From Microcaldota archaeon (GTDB taxonomy: Archaea > Micrarchaeota > Micrarchaeia > Anstonellales > Bilamarchaeaceae): a stretch of DNA of 64,000 nucleotides. Each line of letters begins with the position of its first letter. Position 1 is the first letter of the stretch. Shown here piece by piece: positions 38,769-47,244 of the stretch. Under the pieces are notes generated by a model. That model made no database searches. It saw only the letters and a list, made by a program, of their open reading frames with translations, and was not told the origin of the DNA. The position numbers were made by a program, and so were the translations under genes. Location: positions 1-64,000 of the forward strand of contig JAKEGJ010000024.1 in assembly GCA_022627495.1 (NCBI GenBank), in the 5' to 3' direction.

Positions 38769-39821
38769 ATGAAGGGCCCGAACCCGTTTGCGCCATGGAA
38801 TGCGGACCCCGCGGGGATTTGCGGGAGGAAGGAAGAGGCGAAGGCTTTTTCCTCTTTCGCGAACGCAACGGCTTCGAAACAGGGCGGTGTTTTGCTTGTC
38901 GTGGGGGGGCCGGGGTCTGGAAAAAGCGCTTTGCTCTGGTATTTCCGGGCCGAGGCCGAGAAGGCGGGCCTGCTTGCGCCTTTCGTGAAAGCAGACCGGA
39001 ACGAGGGCATGGACTCCCTCGCGGGCAAGGTCAGGGGGGAGCTTGCCTCCGTCGCAGAAACGGGGGGGGCGCCAGTCAGGGCCCTGGCCAAGGCGTCTCC
39101 CCGCCAGGCCTCTCCTGAAGTCGGCATGGAAGGCATTGCAGAGGAAGGCGTGAGGGCGGCGAGAAAGCACTTCGGCGCGATAATATTCATAGACGATTTG
39201 GACTGCATGAGGAAGCCAGATGAGGCGCTCAAAACAATATTGAAATCCGCCGAAGCGGGCTGGGGGAAGCGCAACCTTTCCTTCGTCGTGAGCTCCACGC
39301 GGGGGTTCGGCGCCGATTCCCAAATCCTAAGGAGAATGGAGCTGAATCCGTTCGGGGAGCACGACGCGCGCGAACTCGTGGAGAAGGCGCTCAAGAAAGG
39401 GCCGCCGAAGATGGGGGAGGAGTGCCTGCAGTCGATTCTGCAGGACAGCGGTGGCAACCCCCGCCTGATAAAGACGGTCTGCTACGGCATTTACGACAAG
39501 CTCCGGGACAGCGAGAAGGTGATAACGAAGGGGCATTATCTTGCCTACCTGCCCCAGATTATGGGCACCATCTCCCGCGAATGGTTCGGAGGGATGTACC
39601 AGGAGACTCCGCCTGCAGAGCGGGACATCCTGCACGCCCTCGCGAAGGAGGAGGATGGCGCGCATGTGTCGGATATTGCGAGGATGGCCGGGAAGAAAAT
39701 GGGGCCGACGACCGCACTCATCGGACGGCTGCTCGGGCGGGGGCAGATTATAAAGGTCGCCAGGGGCAAGTACCGGGTATTTTCCAGGCTCTATGGCAGG
39801 TATGTCGCGCAGAGGGCCTGA
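38769..39821 (+). CDS. P-loop (AAA/STAND/Orc-like) ATPase with C-terminal wHTH-like region
   Basis: VVGGPGSGKSALLWYFRAEAE (Walker A), GAIIFIDDLD (Walker B), AHVSDIARMAGKKMGPTTALIGRLLGRGQIIKVARGKYRVF. Confidence 0.82.
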   Translation: MKGPNPFAPWNADPAGICGRKEEAKAFSSFANATASKQGGVLLVVGGPGSGKSALLWYFRAEAEKAGLLAPFVKADRNEGMDSLAGKVRGELASVAETGGAPVRALAKASPRQASPEVGMEGIAEEGVRAARKHFGAIIFIDDLDCMRKPDEALKTILKSAEAGWGKRNLSFVVSSTRGFGADSQILRRMELNPFGEHDARELVEKALKKGPPKMGEECLQSILQDSGGNPRLIKTVCYGIYDKLRDSEKVITKGHYLAYLPQIMGTISREWFGGMYQETPPAERDILHALAKEEDGAHVSDIARMAGKKMGPTTALIGRLLGRGQIIKVARGKYRVFSRLYGRYVAQRA

Positions 39822-39834
39822 TTGCAGCAACCGC

Positions 39835-40350
39835 TTACGAAGCAAGTGCCCAGTCCGTGGCGAACACGTCCATGAACTCTCCTACGGCTTTTGCATCGCG
39901 GATTATGACCGACGCCTCGCGGTTTTTGTAGAGGGCGGAATTGCTCAGGTTGTGCGAGCCGACCAGGACGGCCTTCCCGTCCACAATGATGAACTTGGCG
40001 TGCGTGAGCTTGTAGGCGCTGCTTGCGTAGCGGATTCGAAAGCCCTTCGAGGCAAGTTCCTGGAAAATGGCGTCGTTGTCGTCGCTTATCACGTTCCGCT
40101 CGATTATTATACGGACCATAACGCCGCGCGCTTTGGCCCGCTCCAGCGCCTCGACCACATCGCGCGATGTGAAGACGTAGATTTCGATGTCGATGCTCGA
40201 TTTGGCGCCATCCAGGAGGAGCGGGATTTCCTCCCCATCCTCCGGGGAGAAGACGGCCTGGATTTCCGGCGCGAAAAGGGCGGGCTGGAGGATGAAGAAG
40301 AGCAGCGCGCCGGCCGCCATGCCCGCCCCGAATACGGTTATCTTGCCCAT
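39835..40350 (-). CDS. Membrane-anchored single-domain PLD-like phosphodiesterase
   Basis: N-terminal TM; THAKFIIVDGKAVLVGSHNLSNSAL HxK motif. Confidence 0.87.
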   Translation of the reverse strand: MGKITVFGAGMAAGALLFFILQPALFAPEIQAVFSPEDGEEIPLLLDGAKSSIDIEIYVFTSRDVVEALERAKARGVMVRIIIERNVISDDNDAIFQELASKGFRIRYASSAYKLTHAKFIIVDGKAVLVGSHNLSNSALYKNREASVIIRDAKAVGEFMDVFATDWALAS

Positions 40351-40535
40351 GGGCGATGCGCTGCGGAGGGGGTATAAATCGGTTGGCATTCCGGAACGTT
40401 ACGCATCCACATTATCGAGGGGCTGCGTTTTCCTTTTCCGGCCTTGCGCCTTCGTCGTATATGCACTGAAAAAACAAACAATTATAAACATCAGATGAAC
40501 CGTAGTTTTGAAGGCCGGGTCCTTGGAGTGGAAAT

Positions 40536-42239
40536 ATGGGGAACAACAGAAGAACCGGGAGTTTTGGATTCATGGGAAATTCGGCAGCGGCTGCCAGGAA
40601 CGCTGCCATGAGCAGGGCAGGCTTCCTGAAGACCGTTGGAACAGGCGCTGCCGCAATGGGCGCAATTGCCGCCGGATTCGGCGGGGTTGCGATGGCCGGG
40701 AAGGCTCCGCCACCAGCTTATGACCGCATCGTAATCGGCACGGGCATTCCGTCAGTTGATGTTCAGGCAGTCCAGGCTGCAGTGGACCTTGGCGGCACGG
40801 TGCTCCTGAAAGGGACATTCGATTTCGGGACAGACCGGGGCAGCCAGATTATCGTGCCCGGAAGGCCCGCTCAGCCTGCAGTGCCCGGCGGGGACTACCA
40901 GGACCGGAAGGGGGAAAGCACGGTTTTCATATATAACCGCGATGTTAAAATATTAGGCGAATCCGATGCGGATGGGAATCCCCTCACCGTAATAAAAAAT
41001 GGGGCGCCGACGTTCTGGATCGGGTGGGACGGCATCACGCACAGGGCTCCGCCATCCGCGGTTTTTGGCGTCGAGCTATTTCCAGTGGACCAGTATGGAA
41101 ATATATATGGGGGCACACAGCTGCGGTTTTACCAACCATATTGGCCGGAGGTTTCAATCGAGGGGATTTCCTTCGAACACCCCATATTCCGTGCTTTTGG
41201 CGTGGGCGCTTGCAAGGGCTTCACATGCAGGGGTAACCAGGTCACTGATGCCGCATATGAACTGATGAACATCAACGGGCTTGCAGACTCCCCGATACAG
41301 TATAGTGCCGGTGCAGGAGGCTGCGTCAGCGTCTTCGTAGCGCCATTTGTTTTCCCTCCCCAGATACACCCATTCCTGCCGCCAGGATTTGAGTGGATTC
41401 CCCCGGTTGAAGGCATTGTCGGTAATATCGTGATTGAGGATAATGTTTTCGAGAATATGGGAGTCGTGAATACGATACCCGCTGCCACTATTCCCAATGA
41501 GTTCGTAGGGACGGGAGTGCTGTTCTCTAACGCAGCCAGCATAAACATTTCCAAGAACCGGATGAAAAACCTCGGCCTGGGAAGACCTATGGAGCACGGT
41601 TTCGGCATACTGTGCAATGATAACTTTCCGACAAGCAACAACGATGCCGCCATCATCAATATCAGTAAAAACAGCGTAGAGAACAGTGCGGGTTTTGGTG
41701 TGCAGGACTACCAGGTTTATGCCGAGATTCCGGGCGCTGTGATTTCCGGCAACGATTTCACCAACTGTTTTGTTGGCGTCCAGGTGCTGGATAAATCCGG
41801 AACGGTGATAAAAAACAACAGGATAACGAACGTGGCCTTCACAGGCATATGGCTGTCGAGCTATTACGGCCTCCCCGGCGCGAGAAACTGCTATATTGGT
41901 CAGAATAAGATTGCCGGGACTTCGATGTTCGGGGCAATAATCGGGGGGCCGTCCATTATGGGTGGGCAGGAGAGCAATGGCAGCGGGAATGTCTTCGTAG
42001 GAAACGAAGTGGCGTATTTAGCCACGCCTCCGTTCCCATACGGCGCTACTTACTACCTATCCGTCAATACGGCCAGTAATGTCATCAACGGGGATGCGGG
42101 AAGCGTAATCAATCTGGGAACAGACAACTTCATAACCGGAGTGACCCCGATGTCCGGAGCGCCGCAGCTCGGAACGCAGATGGCCGAGGCAGCGAAGAAG
42201 GTCAGGGATTACCGGCTGGCTTTCCCGAAACAACAATAA
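40536..42239 (+). CDS. Secreted right-handed beta-helix protein with Tat-like signal
   Basis: MSRAGFLKTVGTGAAAMGAIAAGFGGVAMA; many N-I/G-I beta-helix repeats. Confidence 0.85.
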   Translation: MGNNRRTGSFGFMGNSAAAARNAAMSRAGFLKTVGTGAAAMGAIAAGFGGVAMAGKAPPPAYDRIVIGTGIPSVDVQAVQAAVDLGGTVLLKGTFDFGTDRGSQIIVPGRPAQPAVPGGDYQDRKGESTVFIYNRDVKILGESDADGNPLTVIKNGAPTFWIGWDGITHRAPPSAVFGVELFPVDQYGNIYGGTQLRFYQPYWPEVSIEGISFEHPIFRAFGVGACKGFTCRGNQVTDAAYELMNINGLADSPIQYSAGAGGCVSVFVAPFVFPPQIHPFLPPGFEWIPPVEGIVGNIVIEDNVFENMGVVNTIPAATIPNEFVGTGVLFSNAASINISKNRMKNLGLGRPMEHGFGILCNDNFPTSNNDAAIINISKNSVENSAGFGVQDYQVYAEIPGAVISGNDFTNCFVGVQVLDKSGTVIKNNRITNVAFTGIWLSSYYGLPGARNCYIGQNKIAGTSMFGAIIGGPSIMGGQESNGSGNVFVGNEVAYLATPPFPYGATYYLSVNTASNVINGDAGSVINLGTDNFITGVTPMSGAPQLGTQMAEAAKKVRDYRLAFPKQQ

Positions 42240-42282
42240 TTCTTTTCACTTTTTTATCCGTTTTTTGCCCGAACGCACCCGG

Positions 42283-43155
42283 CTATAATCTGAGGAAATA
42301 GTCGGACAGCTTCACGAAATGGGTAGTCGATGTGCGGTCGATTTCAATGATTTTCCGCTTCTCCAGGCGGTTTAACGCCATCGCGAGGCTCGACTTCGAT
42401 ACACCTGTTTTCCTCTCAAGCTCGTTGCGCCGTGATTTGCCCCCGCAGCTAAGCAGATGATTGACGATTGTCAGGTCGTTCGCATTGAATGTTTCCATCA
42501 TCTCCTTTTTCCCGGGGCCGACATCAAGGCTGGGTGGCCTTTCCAAAGAAGCTGGCGACGCATCCGAAGCGGATGGCGGATTGGTCCGGGTCAGCGCCGG
42601 AGCCCGGCCACGGGAATATACGGCCGCTGCGACAATGAGCACGGCCAGCACAACGAGTGCATATGGAAGGTAATCCCAGGTCTCATTGGGCCGGGGCACC
42701 TCGCCGAGGCGGTAATACATGCTGACATGCTCGGATGGGGCGATTTCGATGACCAGCCGCGAATCATCCGATGTGACGCTTTCCGGCTGCGGATAAGAGT
42801 TCTCGATGGCAGAGTACGGCGGAGCGTATATCCTGACCCCTGCACCTTCGGGAGGCGCGAATGCGAGCTTCCAGCCCGATTCGGTCTTGGTCGTGAACAG
42901 GGACGTGGAGAACGAGAAGGCAGCCAGGCCGCTCGGGCCGGCGCTCACCGTGGAGGTGTTGCCCATTACGGAGTAAGAGCCCCCCACCATCCGGATGTTG
43001 GAAGCGTCCTGGGGCATGCTCACGTTGACGGCGTCCCCCCCTTCCAGGGAAAGCGTCACCGAAGCGCTGCCGGAGCGGTCCACGTCTACTGTGTAAGTGT
43101 AGGAGGCGAAGCTGGCAGAGAGCACAAGAAAGGCGAATAATTGCACCTTGTTCAT
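42283..43155 (-). CDS. Membrane-anchored wHTH regulator (extracellular domain-TM-wHTH)
   Basis: TM DYLPYALVVLAVLIVAAAVYSRG; HLLSCGGKSRRNELERKTGVSKSSLAMALNRLEKRKIIEIDRTSTTHFVKLSD. Confidence 0.82.
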   Translation of the reverse strand: MNKVQLFAFLVLSASFASYTYTVDVDRSGSASVTLSLEGGDAVNVSMPQDASNIRMVGGSYSVMGNTSTVSAGPSGLAAFSFSTSLFTTKTESGWKLAFAPPEGAGVRIYAPPYSAIENSYPQPESVTSDDSRLVIEIAPSEHVSMYYRLGEVPRPNETWDYLPYALVVLAVLIVAAAVYSRGRAPALTRTNPPSASDASPASLERPPSLDVGPGKKEMMETFNANDLTIVNHLLSCGGKSRRNELERKTGVSKSSLAMALNRLEKRKIIEIDRTSTTHFVKLSDYFLRL

Positions 43156-43260
43156 GTCCGTTCACTTCTGTTCGCGCATATTCCAGGAATCATATTTATG
43201 CTGTTCAGGTATTTATTGGTTCGGCCTCCGGCTGCTTGCCGGGGGACGGAGGAATGCCGT

Positions 43261-44130
43261 ATGAATAAATTCGTCATACTGCTGCTCGCAATCGGGCTCT
43301 TATCAGTGCCCGCTTTCGCGCAGGAAGCAAATGATACGCAAGGGAATGATACCTCGGTGCAGGAAGCCGCGGACGAACCAACCAACGAGACCGAAATCGC
43401 TGTGAATGAAACCGAAGTGGGCGCATTGCCCGGCGACTGGAATTACGGGTTCAAGAGGTTCTTCGAGAACGTGGACAAGTTCTTCACGTGGGACAAGAGC
43501 GAGAGCGCGAAGAAGCACGCCGAATACGGGTTGATGAGGGCGAAGGAGGCCCACATCCTTTCAGGAAAGGCCCGGAGGCTATTAGCCGAAGGAAATGAAG
43601 CGGGGGCCAATGCAACCCGTGCTGAGGTTGAGAAGCTGGCAGAGGAGCAGGGCGAGGAGCTCGAAGATGCTGAGGAAGCCCTTGAAGCCGCGGTAGAAGA
43701 CGGCAGCGCAAACGAAACAGAGGTTGAGCAGGTGCAAAACCGCACCCGAAACAGCATAAGGGTGCTCCAGAGGGTATACGAAGCTGCGCCTGAGGCGGCC
43801 AAGGACGGCCTTTCCCGCGCCCTGAACAACTCCATAAACAACTACGAGAGGCACGTGGAGAAGATGGAGACGAAGCAGCAGGAGAAGGAGCAGAAACGGA
43901 ACCAGACCATGGCCGGAAACGAAACCGAAGACGAGAGCGACGATGAAAACGAGACTGAAAACGAAACCGGAACTGGTCAAGGCCAGGGCCAGGTGAACAA
44001 GACCAAGGAAACCGGCAAACCGGATGATGCCGGAAAGAACGCCACCGGCAAAGGCAAGGGCAACGGCGGCCAGGATGAAGAAGAGGATGACGGCGAAAAC
44101 GAAACGGAAGCGAATGAAACAGAGGATTGA
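43261..44130 (+). CDS. Secreted DUF5667-like helical protein with acidic NxT-rich tail
   Basis: Signal MNKFVILLLAIGLLSVPAFA; helical core; C-terminal ENETENETGTGQGQGQ... Confidence 0.72.
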   Translation: MNKFVILLLAIGLLSVPAFAQEANDTQGNDTSVQEAADEPTNETEIAVNETEVGALPGDWNYGFKRFFENVDKFFTWDKSESAKKHAEYGLMRAKEAHILSGKARRLLAEGNEAGANATRAEVEKLAEEQGEELEDAEEALEAAVEDGSANETEVEQVQNRTRNSIRVLQRVYEAAPEAAKDGLSRALNNSINNYERHVEKMETKQQEKEQKRNQTMAGNETEDESDDENETENETGTGQGQGQVNKTKETGKPDDAGKNATGKGKGNGGQDEEEDDGENETEANETED

Positions 44131-44223
44131 GCCGTCTTTTCCTTTTTTTTATTTTTTAGTGCGTCCTCCGCTGGAAGGGCAGGCTTACAAAACAGTTTTA
44201 AGAGCAAAACCCGTATTCTTCGC

Positions 44224-45210
44224 ATGGGCGGTGAAGGACAGTCGGGGATTGTTATCCTAGTTTTTGCGGTTTTCGTTCTTTTTTCGGGTTGCGTCGGCGA
44301 CATTTTCGAATCCGATGACGAATTGGATAAGATTGTTAAGGCGGGGGATGCTTCCAAGTGCGCGGGCCTCAAGGAGGACAATAGCGGCTTCCGCAGGGAT
44401 TCCTGCTACCTTCAAATTGCCACCCGGAAGAACGACTCTTCCATATGCGCGGACATCAGATACGACGACACCGCAGACCAGTGCTATAATCACGTTGCCA
44501 AGGCGCTGGGCGACCCTACCATCTGCTATGACATGTCCAGCCCATCCTTCAAGTCGCAGTGCATCAGCGCCGCGGCTAAGGCGGGCGGCGACGTTTCCGC
44601 CTGCGACGATGTCGGCGACGAGATAGACAGGACGAACTGCCTGCAAGCTGTCGCAGTGGGCACTCTGGACGCGAACATCTGCCTAGAGATATCCAGCGAT
44701 GCCGGGCAGGAGAACTGCCTGCGGGCAATCGCAGAAGTGGCGGGGAATCCGGACATCTGCGCAGAGCTCGAGGATGCCGAAGACTGTTATATGAGCGTCG
44801 CGGAAGCCACAAAAAACGCCAGCATATGCGGCGAGATGGAGAACAAGACGCTCGCGGACAGATGCTATTCCAGGCTCGCGGGCATGAGGGAGGAAGCGAC
44901 GCTGTGCAACGAAGTGCTGGTGAACAAGGACAGGGATGACTGCTACGCCTCCGTCGCAGTCAAGAAAAGGGACGTTGGAATCTGCGAGAGGGTATACAAT
45001 AACACGGTGCATTACAATTGCGTCGAGGACATCGCGATGCTTGGCAAAGACGCTTCCGTCTGCTCCGGCCTGCCGACGCCGGGAGCCGTGGACAAGTGCA
45101 TGGCAGCTGTTGTGGACTATTACCCCAATCCCGCGGTCTGCGCCAACATCACGGAAGCGGCAGAGCTCGAAAACTGCAACGAATATGTGAGGATAAAATC
45201 CGGGGGGTGA
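44224..45210 (+). CDS. Lipoprotein with ~10 tandem 26-aa two-Cys repeats
   Basis: VFVLFSGC lipobox; repeats such as ADICAELEDAEDCYMSVAEATKNA and SICGEMENKTLADRCYSRLAGMREEA. Confidence 0.85.
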   Translation: MGGEGQSGIVILVFAVFVLFSGCVGDIFESDDELDKIVKAGDASKCAGLKEDNSGFRRDSCYLQIATRKNDSSICADIRYDDTADQCYNHVAKALGDPTICYDMSSPSFKSQCISAAAKAGGDVSACDDVGDEIDRTNCLQAVAVGTLDANICLEISSDAGQENCLRAIAEVAGNPDICAELEDAEDCYMSVAEATKNASICGEMENKTLADRCYSRLAGMREEATLCNEVLVNKDRDDCYASVAVKKRDVGICERVYNNTVHYNCVEDIAMLGKDASVCSGLPTPGAVDKCMAAVVDYYPNPAVCANITEAAELENCNEYVRIKSGG

Positions 45211-45298
45211 GTTTCCCGCCCGGGCGCACGCGCAGGTTCAGAACTCAAGATTCGATGGCTGCTGCCATCTCCTCTCAAGTTCTGATTATCGGTCGATA

Positions 45299-45358
45299 TC
45301 AGAACTCAAGATCGCGGTCATCGCCCTTGCGGGCTCTCAGGTATTGCATTCTCATCAT
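45299..45358 (-). ncRNA. Possible C/D-box sRNA
   Basis: Minus strand: ATGATGA (C), CTGA (D'), CGATGAC (C'-like), CTGA (D) in ~60 nt; no obvious terminal stem. Confidence 0.3.
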
Positions 45359-45418
45359 TGGGTTTTCTATTGTCCAACGTAGGTTATAATCCTATCAAAC
45401 ATCCAAAAAGCAGCCATA

Positions 45419-45527
45419 CCGGGGGTTTGACCGGACAGGGTGTTTAATGAACTTCACGAGCGACCGGCGTCCCGGTCGCGTGTGTGCAGGGAACGAAGTT
45501 CCCTGACATTGACCGGTGTCAACCCGG
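45419..45527 (+). ncRNA. Candidate structured RNA with three-way fold
   Basis: CCGGG..TTGAC pairs with GTCAA.CCCGG; perfect hairpins GCGACCGG-CGTC-CCGGTCGC and CAGGGAAC-GAA-GTTCCCTG; TATA gttataat at 45383. Confidence 0.5.
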
Positions 45528-45686
45528 AGAAAAAGTTCGGTCAGAGTGATATTCTACTTCATAGGGTTGCCCCTCAGCCTGTCAAACTCTCATCATCCCG
45601 AACGTTCCTATGATGCGCTCAGGTTAAAAGAATGACCAAAATACCGGAAGGGAAGAGAAAAATAGGAAAATGATAAGAAGAAAGAA

Positions 45687-46601
45687 TTAGAGATTGACCT
45701 TCAGGCCCAGCTCCTTCTTGAGCTCGCGGTAGCGGTTCCGTATCGTGACTTCCGTCACGCCTGCGACGTCCGCGACCTCCTTCTGGGTCTTCTTCTCTCC
45801 GTGCATCGCGCTCGCGATATAAAGCGCCGCTGCGGCCACGCCCGTCGGGCCCCTGCCTGAAATCAGGCCCTTCCTAAGCGCCTTGCGGATGAGCTTCACT
45901 GCCTCCTCCTGCACCTCTCCGCCCAGCTTGAGGGCGGTGGCGAACTTCGGCACGTACTGCGCCGGGTCTGTCAGAGGCACGTCGACCTTCAGTTCGGTCT
46001 TGAGGAAGCGGTACGCGCGGCCTATCTCCTTCTTCTCGATGCCTGATGCGCGTGAAATCTCATCCAATGTGCGAGGAATGCCCTGTAGCCTGCAGATGGC
46101 GTAGATGACCGCCGCTACGACGCTCTCGATCAGCCTTCCGCGGATGAGCTCTTCCTTGACGGCCCGCCGATAAAGCAGCGCCGCGCTCTCCTTGATGTTC
46201 TCCGGAAGGCCGAGGGACGATGCCACGCGGTCAAGTTCGGCAAGGGCTATCACCAGGTTCCGTTCCATCGACGTGGCTATGGAAACCCGCTTGTGCCATT
46301 TCCTCATGCGGTACAGCTGGGCCTGCTTCTTTGGGCTTATCTTGCCGCCGCGGATATCCCGGTTGTACTGGTCTATTTCGGTGACAAGGCCCTTGTTGGG
46401 CCTCATGTACTTAATCGGCGCACCGCCGCGGGCCTTCTTCTCCTTCTGCTCCGCGTCGAAAGCGCGCCACTCCGGCCCCATGTCGTGGATGTTCTCCGCG
46501 ATGATAAGGCCGCAGCTGGAGCATAGAAGCTCCCCCCGTTCATAATCGCGCACGACGCGCTTGCTCTTGCATTCTGGACATTTCGTTGCCGTAGCTCCCA
46601 T
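45687..46601 (-). CDS. tfb: Transcription initiation factor TFB
   Basis: Zn ribbon CPECKSKRVVRDYERGELLCSSCGLII; two cyclin repeats; RGPTGVAAAALYIAS. Confidence 0.97.
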   Translation of the reverse strand: MGATATKCPECKSKRVVRDYERGELLCSSCGLIIAENIHDMGPEWRAFDAEQKEKKARGGAPIKYMRPNKGLVTEIDQYNRDIRGGKISPKKQAQLYRMRKWHKRVSIATSMERNLVIALAELDRVASSLGLPENIKESAALLYRRAVKEELIRGRLIESVVAAVIYAICRLQGIPRTLDEISRASGIEKKEIGRAYRFLKTELKVDVPLTDPAQYVPKFATALKLGGEVQEEAVKLIRKALRKGLISGRGPTGVAAAALYIASAMHGEKKTQKEVADVAGVTEVTIRNRYRELKKELGLKVNL

Positions 46602-46613
46602 CGAAAGCCTCCG

Positions 46614-46631
46614 AAACCTTTAATAAGGTTT
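46614..46631. promoter_or_regulatory. Perfect palindrome 12 nt upstream of the tfb start codon
   Basis: AAACCTT-taat-AAGGTTT. Confidence 0.55.
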
Positions 46632-46663
46632 TTAAGAATTTGCAGAATTTTATTGAACGTGGG

Positions 46664-46678
46664 TATTTATATATTTTT
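46664..46678 (+). promoter_or_regulatory. Strong TATA box on + strand
   Basis: tatttatatattttt, with structured sequence starting ~25-30 nt downstream. Confidence 0.5.
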
Positions 46679-46690
46679 CGGTCGTCCTTC

Positions 46691-46790
46691 AGGGAGCGGT
46701 TATGGCAAGGGAACCGCGGCCTGCCGCGGGATACGCCCCGAGCCGCCTTCCACGGATGCTTCCGTGAGGCGTTTGCCCCGGGGAAGGGAT
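46691..46790 (+). ncRNA. Candidate structured RNA or 5' leader
   Basis: CCGCGG-cctg-CCGCGG hairpin, then CCCCG..GCCT..CACGG-atgctt-CCGTG-AGGC..CGGGG nested stem. Confidence 0.42.
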
Positions 46791-46827
46791 TAAAGCGTTG
46801 CAGACATAAGCATTTCCGGGTGATGGT

Positions 46828-47235
46828 TTGGTTCTCGGCCTTGTCCCTCCGGAAGAAGAGAGAAGGATATACGCGAAGCTGATCGGGTATTACCAGCAGC
46901 TCTATCCCGGAGTCAGGTTCGCGAAGCAGGAAAAGGCGCTGACACACCGCGAGGTGGGGGAGATTTTCTACACTTATTGCGGCGAGGAGACCGAAGCGAC
47001 GGCATTGGAGAAGATGCGCAGGATAAATTCGGCAATCGGGGAAGGGTATTCCACCCCGCTAATCGTCCTGGTCAAGAAAAAGAAGATGATTCTCCTGGAC
47101 GGGCACAGGCGGGCGCGCGTGGCATTCGCAGAGGGCATGGGCTGGCCCGCGCTCCTGATAGTCCCCGCCAAGGACGTAAAATACGGGATTGAGGGCATGA
47201 TACTCGGGAGGATAAAGGACCTCTACGGGAAATAG
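46828..47235 (+). CDS. ParB/sulfiredoxin-like domain protein (TTG start)
   Basis: STPLIVLVKKKKMILLDGHRRARVAFAEGMGWPALLI. Confidence 0.7.
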   Translation: MVLGLVPPEEERRIYAKLIGYYQQLYPGVRFAKQEKALTHREVGEIFYTYCGEETEATALEKMRRINSAIGEGYSTPLIVLVKKKKMILLDGHRRARVAFAEGMGWPALLIVPAKDVKYGIEGMILGRIKDLYGK

Positions 47236-47244
47236 CCCAAAAAA

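Noticed and set aside
42240-42282. Regulatory RNA between convergent genes
   Set aside because: Short T-rich stretch, adequately explained as a transcription terminator.
45018-45389. 123-aa + ORF ending MAAAISSQVLIIGRYQNSRSRSSPLRALRYC...
   Set aside because: Translation of an intergenic repeat/hairpin segment overlapping the lipoprotein gene; better explained as a repeat element.
45419-45527. SRP RNA or RNase P RNA
   Set aside because: No helix-8-like GGAAG..AGCA or P4-type GAGGAAAGUC motifs were found here, so only an unassigned structured RNA is claimed.
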